DNA of 64,000 nt from Alphaproteobacteria bacterium (GTDB taxonomy: Bacteria > Pseudomonadota > Alphaproteobacteria > Rhodobacterales > Rhodobacteraceae), in NCBI GenBank assembly GCA_030425925.1, contig JAUHZO010000002.1, forward strand, positions 186,001 through 250,000, in the 5' to 3' direction. The position numbers and the translations under genes are program-made. The notes under the pieces are model-generated. The model saw only the letters and a list, made by a program, of their open reading frames with translations. It did not search any database and was not told the origin of the DNA. The stretch's first letter is position 1; each line of letters starts with the position of its first letter. Positions 28,157 through 37,030 of the stretch are shown here, piece after piece.

Positions 28157-29443
28157 ATGGCACTGGACCAGCAAACCGGGATCGCCCAGTACGACGCACC
28201 CGAAAAGGACCTCTACGAAATCGGTGAAATGCCGCCCATGGGGTATGTGCCCAAGAAGATGTACGCTTGGGCCATCCGCCGCGACCGTCACGGTGCGCCG
28301 GAAAAGAGCTTTGAGGTCGAGGTGGTGGACACCTGGCAGATCGACAGCCACGAGGTTCTGGTCCTGGTGATGGCCGCGGGCGTGAACTACAACGGCATCT
28401 GGGCCGGTCGCGGCGAGCCGATCTCGCCTTTTGACGTGCATGGTCAGGACTACCACATCGCCGGTTCGGACGCGTCGGGCATCGTCTGGGCCGTGGGCGA
28501 CAAGGTCAAGAACTGGAAGGTGGGCGACGAGGTCGTGATCCACTGCAACCAGGACGATGGCGACGACGAGGAATGCAATGGCGGCGACCCGATGTTCTCG
28601 CCGACCCAGCGCATCTGGGGCTACGAGACCGGCGACGGCTCTTTCGCGCAGTTCACCCGGGTGCAGGCGCAGCAGCTGATGCCGCGGCCCAAGCACCTGA
28701 CCTGGGAGGAAAGCGCCTGCTACACGCTGACGCTGGCCACCGCCTACCGGATGCTGTTCGGCCACCAGCCGCACGAGCTGCGGCCGGGCCAGAACGTGCT
28801 GGTCTGGGGCGCGTCGGGCGGTCTTGGCTCCTACGCGATCCAGCTGGCCAACACCGCGGGCGCAAACGCGATCGGCGTGATCTCGGACGAATCCAAGCGC
28901 CAGTTCGTGCTCGACCAGGGCGCCAAGGGCGTCATCAACCGCAAGGATTTCAACTGCTGGGGTCAGCTGCCCACCGTCAATACACCGGAATACAAGGCAT
29001 GGTTCGCCGAGGCGCGCAAGTTCGGCAAGGCGATCTGGGACATCACCGGCAAGGGCGTGAATGTCGACATGGTGTTCGAACACCCGGGCGAGGCGACCTT
29101 TCCTGTCTCGACCTTCGTGGTCAAGAAGGGCGGCATGGTCGTGATCTGCGCGGGCACCTCGGGGTTCAACTGTACCTTTGACGTGCGCTACATGTGGATG
29201 CACCAGAAGCGCCTGCAGGGCAGCCATTTTGCCCATCTCAAGCAGGCTGGCGCGGCGAACCGGCTGATGATCGAACGGCGTCTCGATCCCTGCATGTCCG
29301 AGGTGTTCCCCTGGAACGAGATCCCGGCGGCACATACGAAGATGATGAACAACGAACACAAGCCCGGCAACATGTCGGTGCTGGTGCAGGCTCCCACCAC
29401 CGGTCTGCGCACGCTGGAAGACGCGCTGGACGCGCGCAAGTAA
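28157..29443 (+). CDS. ccr: Crotonyl-CoA carboxylase/reductase
   Basis: The 428-residue zinc-less medium-chain reductase reductively carboxylates crotonyl-CoA to (2S)-ethylmalonyl-CoA with NADPH and CO2; it is the signature enzyme of the ethylmalonyl-CoA pathway. Typical segments are MPPMGYVPKKMYAWAIRRDRHG, HIAGSDASGIVWAVGD, the NADPH motif VLVWGASGGLGSYAIQLA, WDITGKGVNVDMVFEHPGEATFP and YMWMHQKRLQGSHFAH. ACAGGAGG lies just before the ATG. It is divergent from ecm and followed by a hairpin terminator at 29471-29509. Confidence 0.97.
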   Translation: MALDQQTGIAQYDAPEKDLYEIGEMPPMGYVPKKMYAWAIRRDRHGAPEKSFEVEVVDTWQIDSHEVLVLVMAAGVNYNGIWAGRGEPISPFDVHGQDYHIAGSDASGIVWAVGDKVKNWKVGDEVVIHCNQDDGDDEECNGGDPMFSPTQRIWGYETGDGSFAQFTRVQAQQLMPRPKHLTWEESACYTLTLATAYRMLFGHQPHELRPGQNVLVWGASGGLGSYAIQLANTAGANAIGVISDESKRQFVLDQGAKGVINRKDFNCWGQLPTVNTPEYKAWFAEARKFGKAIWDITGKGVNVDMVFEHPGEATFPVSTFVVKKGGMVVICAGTSGFNCTFDVRYMWMHQKRLQGSHFAHLKQAGAANRLMIERRLDPCMSEVFPWNEIPAAHTKMMNNEHKPGNMSVLVQAPTTGLRTLEDALDARK

Positions 29444-29470
29444 GCGACCGGGCGTCCCGCCCGCTCTGGA

Positions 29471-29509
29471 ACCGCCCGCGAATCGGCCCTTGCCAGCGCG
29501 GGCGGTTTG
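29471..29509 (+). terminator. Terminator after ccr
   Basis: A perfect 10-bp stem ACCGCCCGCG / CGCGGGCGGT with a 16-nt loop is followed by TT, 28 nt after the ccr stop. Confidence 0.65.
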
Positions 29510-29532
29510 CCGTTTCAGCCCCGGTCGTTCAA

Positions 29533-29548
29533 ATTCAATCGATTGAAT
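29533..29548. promoter_or_regulatory. 16-bp perfect palindrome upstream of the luxR locus
   Basis: ATTCAATC / GATTGAAT form an uninterrupted 16-bp palindrome, AT-rich in a GC-rich genome, about 65 bp upstream of a TATAGT (-10-like, 29613-29618). It is a candidate operator for the quorum-sensing transcription unit. Confidence 0.45.
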
Positions 29549-29659
29549 CCCGCCCCCCTCGCAGTTTTTGGGGAGTGGATTTCCGTGAATATTAATCCTT
29601 TTCGGCGCATGCTATAGTTGAGTTAAGGACTTGTTAACCACCCGCAAGAGAGGTTTGCC

Positions 29660-29866
29660 ATGGGACATGACTGGATACTGGACGTACTGACCGACCTGAA
29701 GACCTATGCGCAGATGAACGGGCTGCCCGCGCTGGCGGTGCAGCTGGACGACACCGCGCTGGTGGCCGAGGCCGAGATCGCGTCCCCTGTCGAGGGGAAG
29801 ACCTTTGGGATACCTGGCAAACACGCCGCGCCTGGACGGCTTGATCGAACGGCTGGAATCAGCTGA
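29660..29866 (+). CDS. Small protein overlapping the luxR start
   Basis: The 68-codon ORF (MGHDWILDVLTDLKTYAQMNGLPALAVQLDDTALVAEAEIAS...) starts after AAGAGAGG with a good ATG. The first 42 residues look like a folded small helical domain; the tail after SPVEGKT is less convincing where it overlaps luxR by 62 bases. Small proteins with a similar start seem to occur upstream of luxR genes in related bacteria, from memory only. It could be a partner, anti-activator or translation-coupling leader for LuxR. Function is unknown. Confidence 0.6.
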   Translation: MGHDWILDVLTDLKTYAQMNGLPALAVQLDDTALVAEAEIASPVEGKTFGIPGKHAAPGRLDRTAGIS

Positions 29867-30533
29867 AGGCCTGGAAGATCTGCAACTGCTGATCGAAGAA
29901 CTGCGCGACCGCTATGGCGTCGATCACATCGTCTATCACTGGGTTGCCGCCAGCGGCCAGCAATATGGCTGCGGCACCTACCCGATGGAATGGGTCAACC
30001 GGTATCTGGAAATGGGGTATCTGCGCATCGACCCGGTCATCCAGGGCTGCTACCAGCGCTTTCACCCGGTCGACTGGAAGCGGCTGGACTGGAGCGGCAA
30101 GGCCGCCCGGGCCTTTCTGCAGGATGCCATCGCGCATGGTATCGGCAACCAGGGCTTTTCGATCCCCATCCGTGGCCCGAACGGGCAGTTCGCGCTGTTC
30201 ACGCTCAGCCATAGCGGGCCCGACGAGGATTGGGCGCGTTTTACCGACGAAAACCGCAGAGACCTGATTCTGGTGGCCCATTTCTTCAACCAGAAGGCGC
30301 TGGAATTCGAACCGGGCCGCACCCCCGATCCGGTGCAGCCGCTGTCGCCGCGGGAGCTTGAGGCGATGACGCTGCTGGCCATCGGCTACAGCCGCGCGCA
30401 GGCGGCGGAAACGCTGTCGATTTCCGAGCATACATTGCGCGTCTATGTCGAAAGCGCCCGCTTCAAGCTGGGGGCGATGAACACCACCCACGCCGTGGCA
30501 CGGGCGCTGTCGCGCGGGCTGATCGTGGTGTGA
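29805..30533 (+). CDS. LuxR family quorum-sensing transcriptional regulator
   Basis: The 242-residue protein has an N-terminal autoinducer-binding domain with the conserved Trp/Tyr/Asp-Pro/Trp set in YPMEWVNRYLEMGYLRIDPVIQ...PVDWKRL and the conserved Gly in NQGFSIPIRG. A C-terminal LuxR helix-turn-helix follows: LSPRELEAMTLLAIGYSRAQAAETLSISEHTLRVYVESARFKLGAMN. The start is a TTG at 29805 preceded by AGGGGAAG and lies inside the preceding small ORF, implying translational coupling. The luxI-type synthase gene follows by 109 bp, so the pair is a complete acyl-homoserine-lactone circuit. Confidence 0.92.
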   Translation: MGYLANTPRLDGLIERLESAEGLEDLQLLIEELRDRYGVDHIVYHWVAASGQQYGCGTYPMEWVNRYLEMGYLRIDPVIQGCYQRFHPVDWKRLDWSGKAARAFLQDAIAHGIGNQGFSIPIRGPNGQFALFTLSHSGPDEDWARFTDENRRDLILVAHFFNQKALEFEPGRTPDPVQPLSPRELEAMTLLAIGYSRAQAAETLSISEHTLRVYVESARFKLGAMNTTHAVARALSRGLIVV

Positions 30534-30642
30534 GGCAGATCCGGCTTAAGCCGCAATGACCCGGGCGCGCGGCGGCTTCGGGGCCCGTTAACGCGGGCAG
30601 GGACAGGCTTTCCCCAGGTTCCGACACCAAGGGGGAAATCTC

Positions 30643-31278
30643 ATGATCCGCTACATCTACGGCCACGATCTGCACCGCTTTCCGCGCCTGGCGCACAGCA
30701 TGTTCCGCGACCGCGCCGACCAGTTCAAGACACGCCTCGGCTGGGAAGTGGAGGTGGACGCGCAGGGTTTTGAACGCGACCGCTATGACGATGAAAACCC
30801 GCTCTACGTGATCTGGGAAAACGCCGACGGCAGCCATGGCGGTTCCATGCGGCTGTTGCCCACGGTGGGGCGGACCATGGTCAACGATCACTTTGTCCAT
30901 CTGACCGACGGCGTGCGCATCGAAAGCCCGCTGATCTGGGAATGCACGCGGTTCTGCCTGGCACGCGGGGCGGCCCCCGGCGTGGCGGCGGCGCTGATGC
31001 TGGCCGGCGGCGAGGTGATGCGCCAGTTCGGGGTGCAGCATTATGTGGGCGTCTTCGACGCGCGCATGGTGCGGATCTATCGCCGGATCGGATCGTCTCC
31101 GGAGGTGCTGGGCAGAGAAGGGGAGGGTCGGGCGCAGATCAGCGTGGGCCTGTGGGCGTTCACGGCCGAGGCGCAGGCCCGGGTGGCGGCGCGCGCCGGC
31201 ATCGCCCCCAAGACGGTGACGGGCTGGTTCGAGGCGTCGTTTGCACCGGCGGTTGTGGCCGAGCGGGCCGCGGCCTGA
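30643..31278 (+). CDS. Acyl-homoserine-lactone synthase, LuxI family
   Basis: The 211-residue synthase makes N-acyl-homoserine lactone from S-adenosylmethionine and acyl-ACP. The invariant residues are in place: MFRDR...F...GWEVEVDAQGFERDRYDDENPLYVIW (Arg, Phe, Trp, Asp, Asp), GSMRLLPT (Arg) and ESPLIWECTRFCL (Glu, Arg). GGGGGAAA precedes the ATG. Acyl-chain length cannot be read. It is downstream of the LuxR gene, so autoinduction is likely. Confidence 0.95.
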   Translation: MIRYIYGHDLHRFPRLAHSMFRDRADQFKTRLGWEVEVDAQGFERDRYDDENPLYVIWENADGSHGGSMRLLPTVGRTMVNDHFVHLTDGVRIESPLIWECTRFCLARGAAPGVAAALMLAGGEVMRQFGVQHYVGVFDARMVRIYRRIGSSPEVLGREGEGRAQISVGLWAFTAEAQARVAARAGIAPKTVTGWFEASFAPAVVAERAAA

Positions 31279-31333
31279 TCCTGCGGCGCGGCGGGGCCGC
31301 GCTGGTTGGGTTGCGTTCATGCCACGCAGGCAT

Positions 31334-31422
31334 TTGGGGGGCAGGCCCCCCAAAACCCCCCGGGGCGCTGCCCCGTCGCAGCAAGCTGCGACTCCCCGGG
31401 GTATTTTCACCAAGAAGAAGAC
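31334..31422. repeat. Composite hairpin-rich intergenic repeat with AAGAAGAAG tail
   Basis: After luxI comes a string of hairpins: TTGGGGGGC / GCCCCCCAA (31334-31353), GGGGC / GCCCC (31362-31374), GTCGCAGC / GCTGCGAC (31375-31392). Then follows a 27-bp tail at 31396-31422 beginning CCGGGGTATTT and ending ACCAAGAAGAAGAC. The tail recurs with two mismatches at 38276-38302. It looks like a dispersed terminator-associated element. Confidence 0.6.
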
Positions 31423-31490
31423 CAGGGGCGCGTGGTCTTGATGTCGCTTTGTTCTGGTGAGCGCGCTGCGGCTTGGATAGGTTGCGCGGC

Positions 31491-33017
31491 ATGTCCGTGC
31501 CCGCCATCCAGTTCTCTGAAGATCAGGCCTTTGCCTATGACAGCGTCGCCGAGATGCTGAAAGGGGCTGGCGTCGATCTTGAGGACGGGCTTGTGTTGCC
31601 GCCGGTCGAGGGCAAGACCCGGGTGCTGGCCGTGATGGGCAAGGCGGGCAGCGGCAAGACGATGCTTCTGGCCGAACTGGTCAAGGCGCTGGAGGCGGCA
31701 GGGGTCGAGACGGTGTCGGGTGACTGGGAAGGCCGGCGGCGCAAGGACCGGCGCACGCTGGCCATTCTGGCCCCTACCAACAAGGCGGCCAGTGTCCTGC
31801 GCTTTCGCGGCGTGCCCGCGACGACGATCCACCGTATCCTGTATACGCCGGTCTATGACCCGGAATACGAACGTGTCGCCGAATGGCTGGCCGGCAATGG
31901 CGAGAAGCCCGAGATCGAGGCGCTGACCGATGCGGCGCTGGAACGGGCGAGGGCCAGCTATGAGGTGCACAAATCCGTGCCGGCCGCCCTGGCGGCGGCG
32001 GGGCTGAGGGGCAGCGATTTCATCACCGGCTGGAAACGGCGCGAGGAGCCGCTGGATATCGGGCTGGTGGACGAGGCGTCGATGCTGGACGACCGGCAGT
32101 TCGAGGACCTGCAGGAGATCTTTCCCAACCTTCTGCTGTTTGGCGATCCGGCGCAGCTGGCACCGGTGAACCAGTCCGGCAAGATGGTGTTCGACGCGCT
32201 GAAAGCCTCGCAGAAGCTGGAGCTGAGCCGCATCCACCGGCAGGCCGCGGACAACCCGATCCTTGACCTCGCCCATGCGCTGTCGGATCCCGGACTGGGC
32301 TTCGAGGATTTCGAGCGCATGGTCGAGGACCGCGCCCGCAGCGATGACCGTGTCGTCTGGGCGCAGCGGGTGGAGGTGGACCTGATGGCGCGCTCGCCCG
32401 TCCTGGTCTGGCGCAATGCCACGCGAATCCGGCTGATCAACGCCTTTCGCGCGGTTCATGACGCGCCGGAGACCGAGCTTCTGCCCGGTGAGCCGCTGAT
32501 CTGCGACGGGATCGAACTGCCGCTCAAGCACCGCAAGAAGCGGCTGGACCTGGAGGCACGCGGGCTGATCAAGGGCGCGCAGGCGATCTATCTGGGGCCG
32601 GGGCGCAAGCCGGGGTTTTCAAAGCTTTACGTTGTGGGGGCGCAGGAGCCGCAGGTGTCCGCCGCCTCCATCGTCAAGATCGAGAAACCCGACGCGGAAG
32701 AGCCGTTCATTCCCTATGCTGCACGCATGGGGGCGACCTTTCTGCATGGCGCGGCGGTGACGATCCACAAGGCGCAGGGCTCGCAATGGGAGGATGTGCA
32801 GGTCTTTGCGCCCGACCTTTACGCCGCCGCGCGGATGGGGCGCAGCGAGGCAGGCCAGCCCTTGTGGAAGCGGCTGGCCTATGTGGCGATCACGCGGGCG
32901 CAATCGCGGCTGTTGTGGGTGGTGCGGAACCGGCTGGCGCGTCCCACGGGGCCCTTGCGGGTGGACGACCTGGGGGGCGTGCCCGCCCCGCTGGAACTGG
33001 AGGGAGAGGGACAATGA
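31491..33017 (+). CDS. RecD/Dda-like ATP-dependent helicase (AAA family)
   Basis: The 508-residue SF1-type protein has the Walker A motif AVMGKAGSGKTMLLAELV, motif Ia-like ILAPTNKAASVLR, the Walker B segment DIGLVDEASMLDDRQF, motif III LLLFGDPAQLAPV and the UvrD-like C-terminal motif FLHGAAVTIHKAQGSQWEDVQVFAPDL with YVAITRAQSRLLWVV. It resembles stand-alone RecD-like or Dda helicases that process DNA ends or forks. ATG 31491 is chosen. Its last codons overlap the next SDR gene (ATGA at 33014). Confidence 0.85.
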   Translation: MSVPAIQFSEDQAFAYDSVAEMLKGAGVDLEDGLVLPPVEGKTRVLAVMGKAGSGKTMLLAELVKALEAAGVETVSGDWEGRRRKDRRTLAILAPTNKAASVLRFRGVPATTIHRILYTPVYDPEYERVAEWLAGNGEKPEIEALTDAALERARASYEVHKSVPAALAAAGLRGSDFITGWKRREEPLDIGLVDEASMLDDRQFEDLQEIFPNLLLFGDPAQLAPVNQSGKMVFDALKASQKLELSRIHRQAADNPILDLAHALSDPGLGFEDFERMVEDRARSDDRVVWAQRVEVDLMARSPVLVWRNATRIRLINAFRAVHDAPETELLPGEPLICDGIELPLKHRKKRLDLEARGLIKGAQAIYLGPGRKPGFSKLYVVGAQEPQVSAASIVKIEKPDAEEPFIPYAARMGATFLHGAAVTIHKAQGSQWEDVQVFAPDLYAAARMGRSEAGQPLWKRLAYVAITRAQSRLLWVVRNRLARPTGPLRVDDLGGVPAPLELEGEGQ

Positions 33018-33739
33018 ACATTCTGATCACGGGTGCAAGTTCGGGCATCGGGGCCGCCGCGGCGCGGTTCTTTCTGGAGCAGGGCTGGGAGGTGGGCCTG
33101 ATGGCCCGGCGGGCGGAGCCGATGGAGGAGGTGGCGGCGGGCCATGCCGGGGCGTTGGTGCTGCCGGTGGACGTGACCGATGCCGCGGCGGTGGAAGCCG
33201 GGTTCGACGCCTTTACCGGGCGTTTCGGGCGGATCGACGTGCTCTTCAACAATGCGGGCATGTTCGGCAAGGCGGGGCCCATCGACGAGATCGACCTCGA
33301 CACCTGGCGCGCGGTGGTGGACCTGAACCTGAACGGCATGTTCTTGTGCGCCCGCGCGGCCTTTGGCCGGATGCGGCGGCAGGATCCGCAGGGCGGGCGG
33401 ATCATCAACAACGGCTCGATCAGCGCGCATGTGCCGCGGGACGGCTCGGTCTGCTATACCACGACGAAACACGCGGTGACCGGGCTGACGCGCACGCTGA
33501 GCCTTGATGGGCGTGCGTTCAACATCGCCTGCGGGCAGATCGACATCGGCAATGCGCGCACGCCGATGGTGGCGGCACAGACCGAGCGGACGCTGGCCGA
33601 TGGGCGCACGCCCGATCCGTCGATGGATGTGCAGAACGTCAGCGATGCGCTGATGTTCATGGCGACCCGGCCTCTGGACGCCAATGTGCAGTTCATGACG
33701 GTGATGGCGACGACGATGCCCTATATCGGGCGGGGGTGA
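33014..33739 (+). CDS. SDR family NAD(P)-dependent oxidoreductase
   Basis: The 241-residue classical short-chain dehydrogenase has the cofactor motif ITGASSGIGAAAARFF, the NNAG motif in VLFNNAGMFG, the catalytic Ser near GSISAHV, and the catalytic Tyr/Lys as CYTTTKHAVTG. The family oxidises alcohols or reduces ketones; the substrate is unknown. It overlaps the helicase gene by 4 bases and is followed by a 28-bp palindrome shared with the convergent gene. Confidence 0.9.
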   Translation: MNILITGASSGIGAAAARFFLEQGWEVGLMARRAEPMEEVAAGHAGALVLPVDVTDAAAVEAGFDAFTGRFGRIDVLFNNAGMFGKAGPIDEIDLDTWRAVVDLNLNGMFLCARAAFGRMRRQDPQGGRIINNGSISAHVPRDGSVCYTTTKHAVTGLTRTLSLDGRAFNIACGQIDIGNARTPMVAAQTERTLADGRTPDPSMDVQNVSDALMFMATRPLDANVQFMTVMATTMPYIGRG

Positions 33740-33747
33740 GTGTTGGG

Positions 33748-33775
33748 GTAGGATGGGTGATATCACCCATCCTAC
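33748..33775. repeat. 28-bp perfect palindrome at a convergent gene junction
   Basis: The arms GTAGGATGGGTGAT / ATCACCCATCCTAC are uninterrupted and fully complementary. The element covers the stop codon of the oxidoreductase gene on the minus strand and lies 8 bp past the SDR stop. It probably acts as a bidirectional terminator. It is related to the CACCCTAC-type palindromes at 3446 and 51686. Confidence 0.65.
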
Positions 33776-34797
33776 GCAGACACCCGCACGATCTGCTTGC
33801 CGGTATTGCCGCCCGTCAGCATCGCGATGAAGGCGGCGGGTGCGTTCTCCAGCCCGTCGGCGATGTCTTCGAGATAGGCGATGCGGCCATCGGAGACCAT
33901 CGGTGTGACTTCGGTAAGGAAGTCGTCGAACTGCGCCCAGTGGTCGAAGACGATCAGCCCGGAGATGCGCAGGCGTTTGACCAGGATCGACCGCCACAGC
34001 GCTGGCAGCTTGTCGGGTGCCGAGATGTCGGCACCGGAATACATCGCGATGGTGCCACAGAGCGGAATGCGGCCATGGGTGTTCATCAGGGGCAGCACGG
34101 CATCCAGCACCTTGCCGCCCACATTCTCCCAGTAGACGTCGATCCCGTCGGGGGCGGCGGTGCCGAGCGCCGTGCGCAGGCTGCGTGCGTCCTCGAAGGC
34201 GCGGTGGTCGAGTGCTGCGTCAAAGCCGAAGGTGTCCCGCGCCAGCCGGGTCTTTTCGGCACCGCCCGCAATGGCGACGGTGCGCAGGCCTGCGGCGCGG
34301 GCCAGTTGCCCCACCATCGACCCCACCGGCCCCGTGGCCGCTGCCACCGCCAGCGTTTCGCCGGCCTTCAGATCGGCGTAGAGCTTCAGCCCCACCCAGG
34401 CGGTGAAGCCCGGCATGCCCAGCACGCCAAGCGCCGTGGTGTCGGGCAGCGCCGCGTCGAGCTTGCGCAACTCGGTGCCTTGCAGCACCGCGTGGCTCGC
34501 CCAGCCGGTCATGCCGGTGACCAGGTCACCCTCGGCAAAGCCTTCCGCCCGGGAGACCAGCACGCGGCCCGTGCCCTGCCCGGTCATCGTGCCGCCGATC
34601 GCGACCGAGGGCGCATAGCTTTTCACGGCGTCCATCCGGCCCCGCATGTACGGGTCGAGCGACAGGTGCCGGACGGCCACCAGCACCTCGCCCGCGCCGG
34701 GGCCGGGCAGCGGGTCGGTCTTCAGCGCGAAATCCTCTGGCACCGGCAGGCCGGAGGGGCGGCGGGCCAGCGCGATGCGGCGCAGGGTCTGGGTCAT
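33772..34797 (-). CDS. NADP-dependent oxidoreductase, medium-chain (leukotriene B4 dehydrogenase/CurA-like)
   Basis: The 341-residue zinc-independent enzyme has DPYMRGRM, MPGFTAWVGL, the nucleotide-binding AAATGPVGSMVGQLA and IDVYWENVGG motifs typical of the alkenal/enone reductase group. Such enzymes reduce alpha,beta-unsaturated carbonyls with NADPH. It is divergent from the acyl-CoA synthetase gene (115-bp gap) and convergent with the SDR gene. Confidence 0.88.
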   Translation of the reverse strand: MTQTLRRIALARRPSGLPVPEDFALKTDPLPGPGAGEVLVAVRHLSLDPYMRGRMDAVKSYAPSVAIGGTMTGQGTGRVLVSRAEGFAEGDLVTGMTGWASHAVLQGTELRKLDAALPDTTALGVLGMPGFTAWVGLKLYADLKAGETLAVAAATGPVGSMVGQLARAAGLRTVAIAGGAEKTRLARDTFGFDAALDHRAFEDARSLRTALGTAAPDGIDVYWENVGGKVLDAVLPLMNTHGRIPLCGTIAMYSGADISAPDKLPALWRSILVKRLRISGLIVFDHWAQFDDFLTEVTPMVSDGRIAYLEDIADGLENAPAAFIAMLTGGNTGKQIVRVSA

Positions 34798-34912
34798 GGA
34801 AGGTCCTTCGTGGTCTGATGTCCGAAACGGCTTGCGCCTTGTGCGACAACTTGGTCAGTCTACCTGCACAACAACCAACCACAAGAACGATCCGCAAGGG
34901 GAGGAGGTGCCG

Positions 34913-36547
34913 ATGCAAGGCCAGATGATGCATGTGCCGCTGTCGATCATCGAGATATTGCGCTTTGCTGCCGAGTCGCATCCGGGGGCCGGGATCGTCT
35001 CGGTCCGGACCGAAGGCGATCTGCACCGCGAAAGCTATGCCGAGGCCTATGCGCGCGCCGGGCAGCTGGCGCATGGGCTGGCCGGTCTGGGGGTGGGCCC
35101 GGGCGACCGGGTGGCGACGCTGGCCTGGAACGGGTACCGGCATTTCGAACTGTATTACGCCGTCTCGGGCATGGGGGCGGTGTGCCACACCATCAACCCC
35201 CGCCTGTCGGCGGAGCAGATGCTCTATATCATCGGCCACGCGGGCGACAGCGTGCTGTGTCTCGACCTGACCTTCGTTCCGTTGATCGAGGCGCTGGCGG
35301 ACAAGCTGCCCGGCGGTCTGAAGCTGGTGCTGATGACCGACCGCGCACACATGCCCGAGAGCGCGGTGGATTTCCTGTGTTACGAGGACCTGCTGGCCGG
35401 GCAGCATACCGCCTATGCCTGGCCCGAACTGCCGGAAGACACGGCGGCGGGGCTTTGCTACACCTCAGGCACCACGGGCCATCCCAAGGGCGCGCTGTAC
35501 ACCCATCGCTCCACCGTGCTGCATGCGTTGTTCCTGTCGATTGCCGTGCCGCGCAGCCTGCATGAAGGCGCGCGCATCCTGCCCGTGGTGCCGATGTTCC
35601 ACGTCAATTCCTGGGGTCTGCCCTATGCCGCGCCGCTGGTGGGGGCCTCGCTGGTGATGCCGGGCGGCCGGCTGGACGGCGCGTCGCTCTTTGACCTGAT
35701 GGAGGCCGAAGCCGTCACCGCCAGCTGGGGGGTGCCCACGGTCTGGCTGGGGCTGCGGGCCGAGATGGAGAACCGCGGCGGCAAGCCTGCGGCGCTGGAC
35801 CAGGTGGTGATCGGCGGTTCGGCTGCGCCGCGCGCGATGATCGAGTTCTTCGAAGGCCGGGGGGTGGATGTCTGCCACGCCTGGGGCATGACCGAAATGA
35901 GCCCGGTGGGCACCCATGGGCAGCTGTCCCGGTCGATGCAGTCAGAGCCGTTCGACCGCCAGATGGCGCTGAAATCCAAGCAGGGCCGCCGGGTCTTCGG
36001 GGTCGAGCTGAAGATCACCGGGGAAGACGGCACCCGCCAGCCGCATGACGGCAAGGCGGTGGGCGAGCTTTTCGTGCGCGGCAACACGATCATCTCGGGC
36101 TATTACCAGAACGCGGAGGCGACGGAAAAGGCCATGGATGCCGAGGGCTGGTTCGGCACCGGCGATGTGGCCAGCATCGATGCACAGGGGTTTCTGTACA
36201 TCCAGGACCGGTCCAAGGACCTGATCAAGTCGGGCGGCGAATGGATTTCCTCGATCGATCTGGAAAACATCGCCATGGCGCATCCCAAGGTGGCCAATTG
36301 CGCGGTGATCGCCATCCCGCATCCGAAATGGGACGAACGTCCGCTGCTGGTGGTGGTGCCCAGAGACGCGGGCGATCCGCCGGATCTGGCCGAGATCCAT
36401 GCCATGATGCTGGAGCACGTGGCCCGGTGGCAATTGCCCGACGCGATGGAATGCGTGGAGGACCTGCCGCTGACCGCCACCGGCAAGGTGTCGAAACTGA
36501 CGCTGCGCCAGCGCTTTGACGGCTACGTGCTGCCCGATGCGGGTTGA
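34913..36547 (+). CDS. Fatty-acyl-CoA synthetase (AMP-forming ligase)
   Basis: The 544-residue ANL-superfamily enzyme activates a fatty acid with ATP to acyl-AMP and then acyl-CoA. It has the P-loop YTSGTTGHPKGALYTH, the HVNSWGLP segment, the adenine motif AWGMTEMSP, GWFGTGDVASIDAQGFLYIQDRSKDLIKSGGEWIS (hinge) and the catalytic Lys in TATGKVSKLTLR. Chain-length preference is unknown; it resembles medium-/long-chain ligases. GGGGAGGAGG precedes the ATG at 34913. It heads an operon with MaoC, acyl-CoA dehydrogenase, kinase-like and thioesterase genes. Confidence 0.92.
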   Translation: MQGQMMHVPLSIIEILRFAAESHPGAGIVSVRTEGDLHRESYAEAYARAGQLAHGLAGLGVGPGDRVATLAWNGYRHFELYYAVSGMGAVCHTINPRLSAEQMLYIIGHAGDSVLCLDLTFVPLIEALADKLPGGLKLVLMTDRAHMPESAVDFLCYEDLLAGQHTAYAWPELPEDTAAGLCYTSGTTGHPKGALYTHRSTVLHALFLSIAVPRSLHEGARILPVVPMFHVNSWGLPYAAPLVGASLVMPGGRLDGASLFDLMEAEAVTASWGVPTVWLGLRAEMENRGGKPAALDQVVIGGSAAPRAMIEFFEGRGVDVCHAWGMTEMSPVGTHGQLSRSMQSEPFDRQMALKSKQGRRVFGVELKITGEDGTRQPHDGKAVGELFVRGNTIISGYYQNAEATEKAMDAEGWFGTGDVASIDAQGFLYIQDRSKDLIKSGGEWISSIDLENIAMAHPKVANCAVIAIPHPKWDERPLLVVVPRDAGDPPDLAEIHAMMLEHVARWQLPDAMECVEDLPLTATGKVSKLTLRQRFDGYVLPDAG

Positions 36548-36977
36548 CGATCTGCGCGACATGCCGCCCTGCGTGACCGAATGGTTCACGCTGGATGCGG
36601 CCCGCGTGCGCGCCTTTGCCGATGCCACGGAGGACTGGCAGTTCATCCATCTCGACGAGGCGCGTGCCGCGGCCGAGACGCCGTTCGGCGGTGCGGTGGC
36701 GCACGGGTTCCTGACGCTGTCGATGCTGTCGGCGATGTCCTACCGGGTGACCGAGGGGCTGACAGGGGTGGCGTCGAGCGTCAATTACGGCTTTGACCGC
36801 ATCCGCTTTGTCAGCCCGGTGCGGGTGGGGGCGCGGGTTCGGGGTCGGTTCGCCGTGGCCGGTGTCGACGAGCGCGCCGGGGCGCTGGACGTGCACTGGG
36901 ATGTGGAGATCGAGATCGAGGGGGCGGAGCGCCCGGCGCTGGTCGCCAACTGGATCACGCGGATATATCTGGACTAG
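36537..36977 (+). CDS. MaoC family dehydratase
   Basis: The 146-residue single hot-dog protein has the hydratase-2 motif with the catalytic Asp/His: FADATEDWQFIHLDEARA and GGAVAHGFLTLSML. It probably hydrates (R)-specific enoyl-CoA. The start overlaps the acyl-CoA synthetase stop by 11 bases, indicating translational coupling. Confidence 0.88.
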   Translation: MRVDDLRDMPPCVTEWFTLDAARVRAFADATEDWQFIHLDEARAAAETPFGGAVAHGFLTLSMLSAMSYRVTEGLTGVASSVNYGFDRIRFVSPVRVGARVRGRFAVAGVDERAGALDVHWDVEIEIEGAERPALVANWITRIYLD

Positions 36978-37030
36978 CCGCTTGTCCGCCCTGACGGGCG
37001 GCCGCGCGGTGGACGGGAGAGGGGAAGAAG

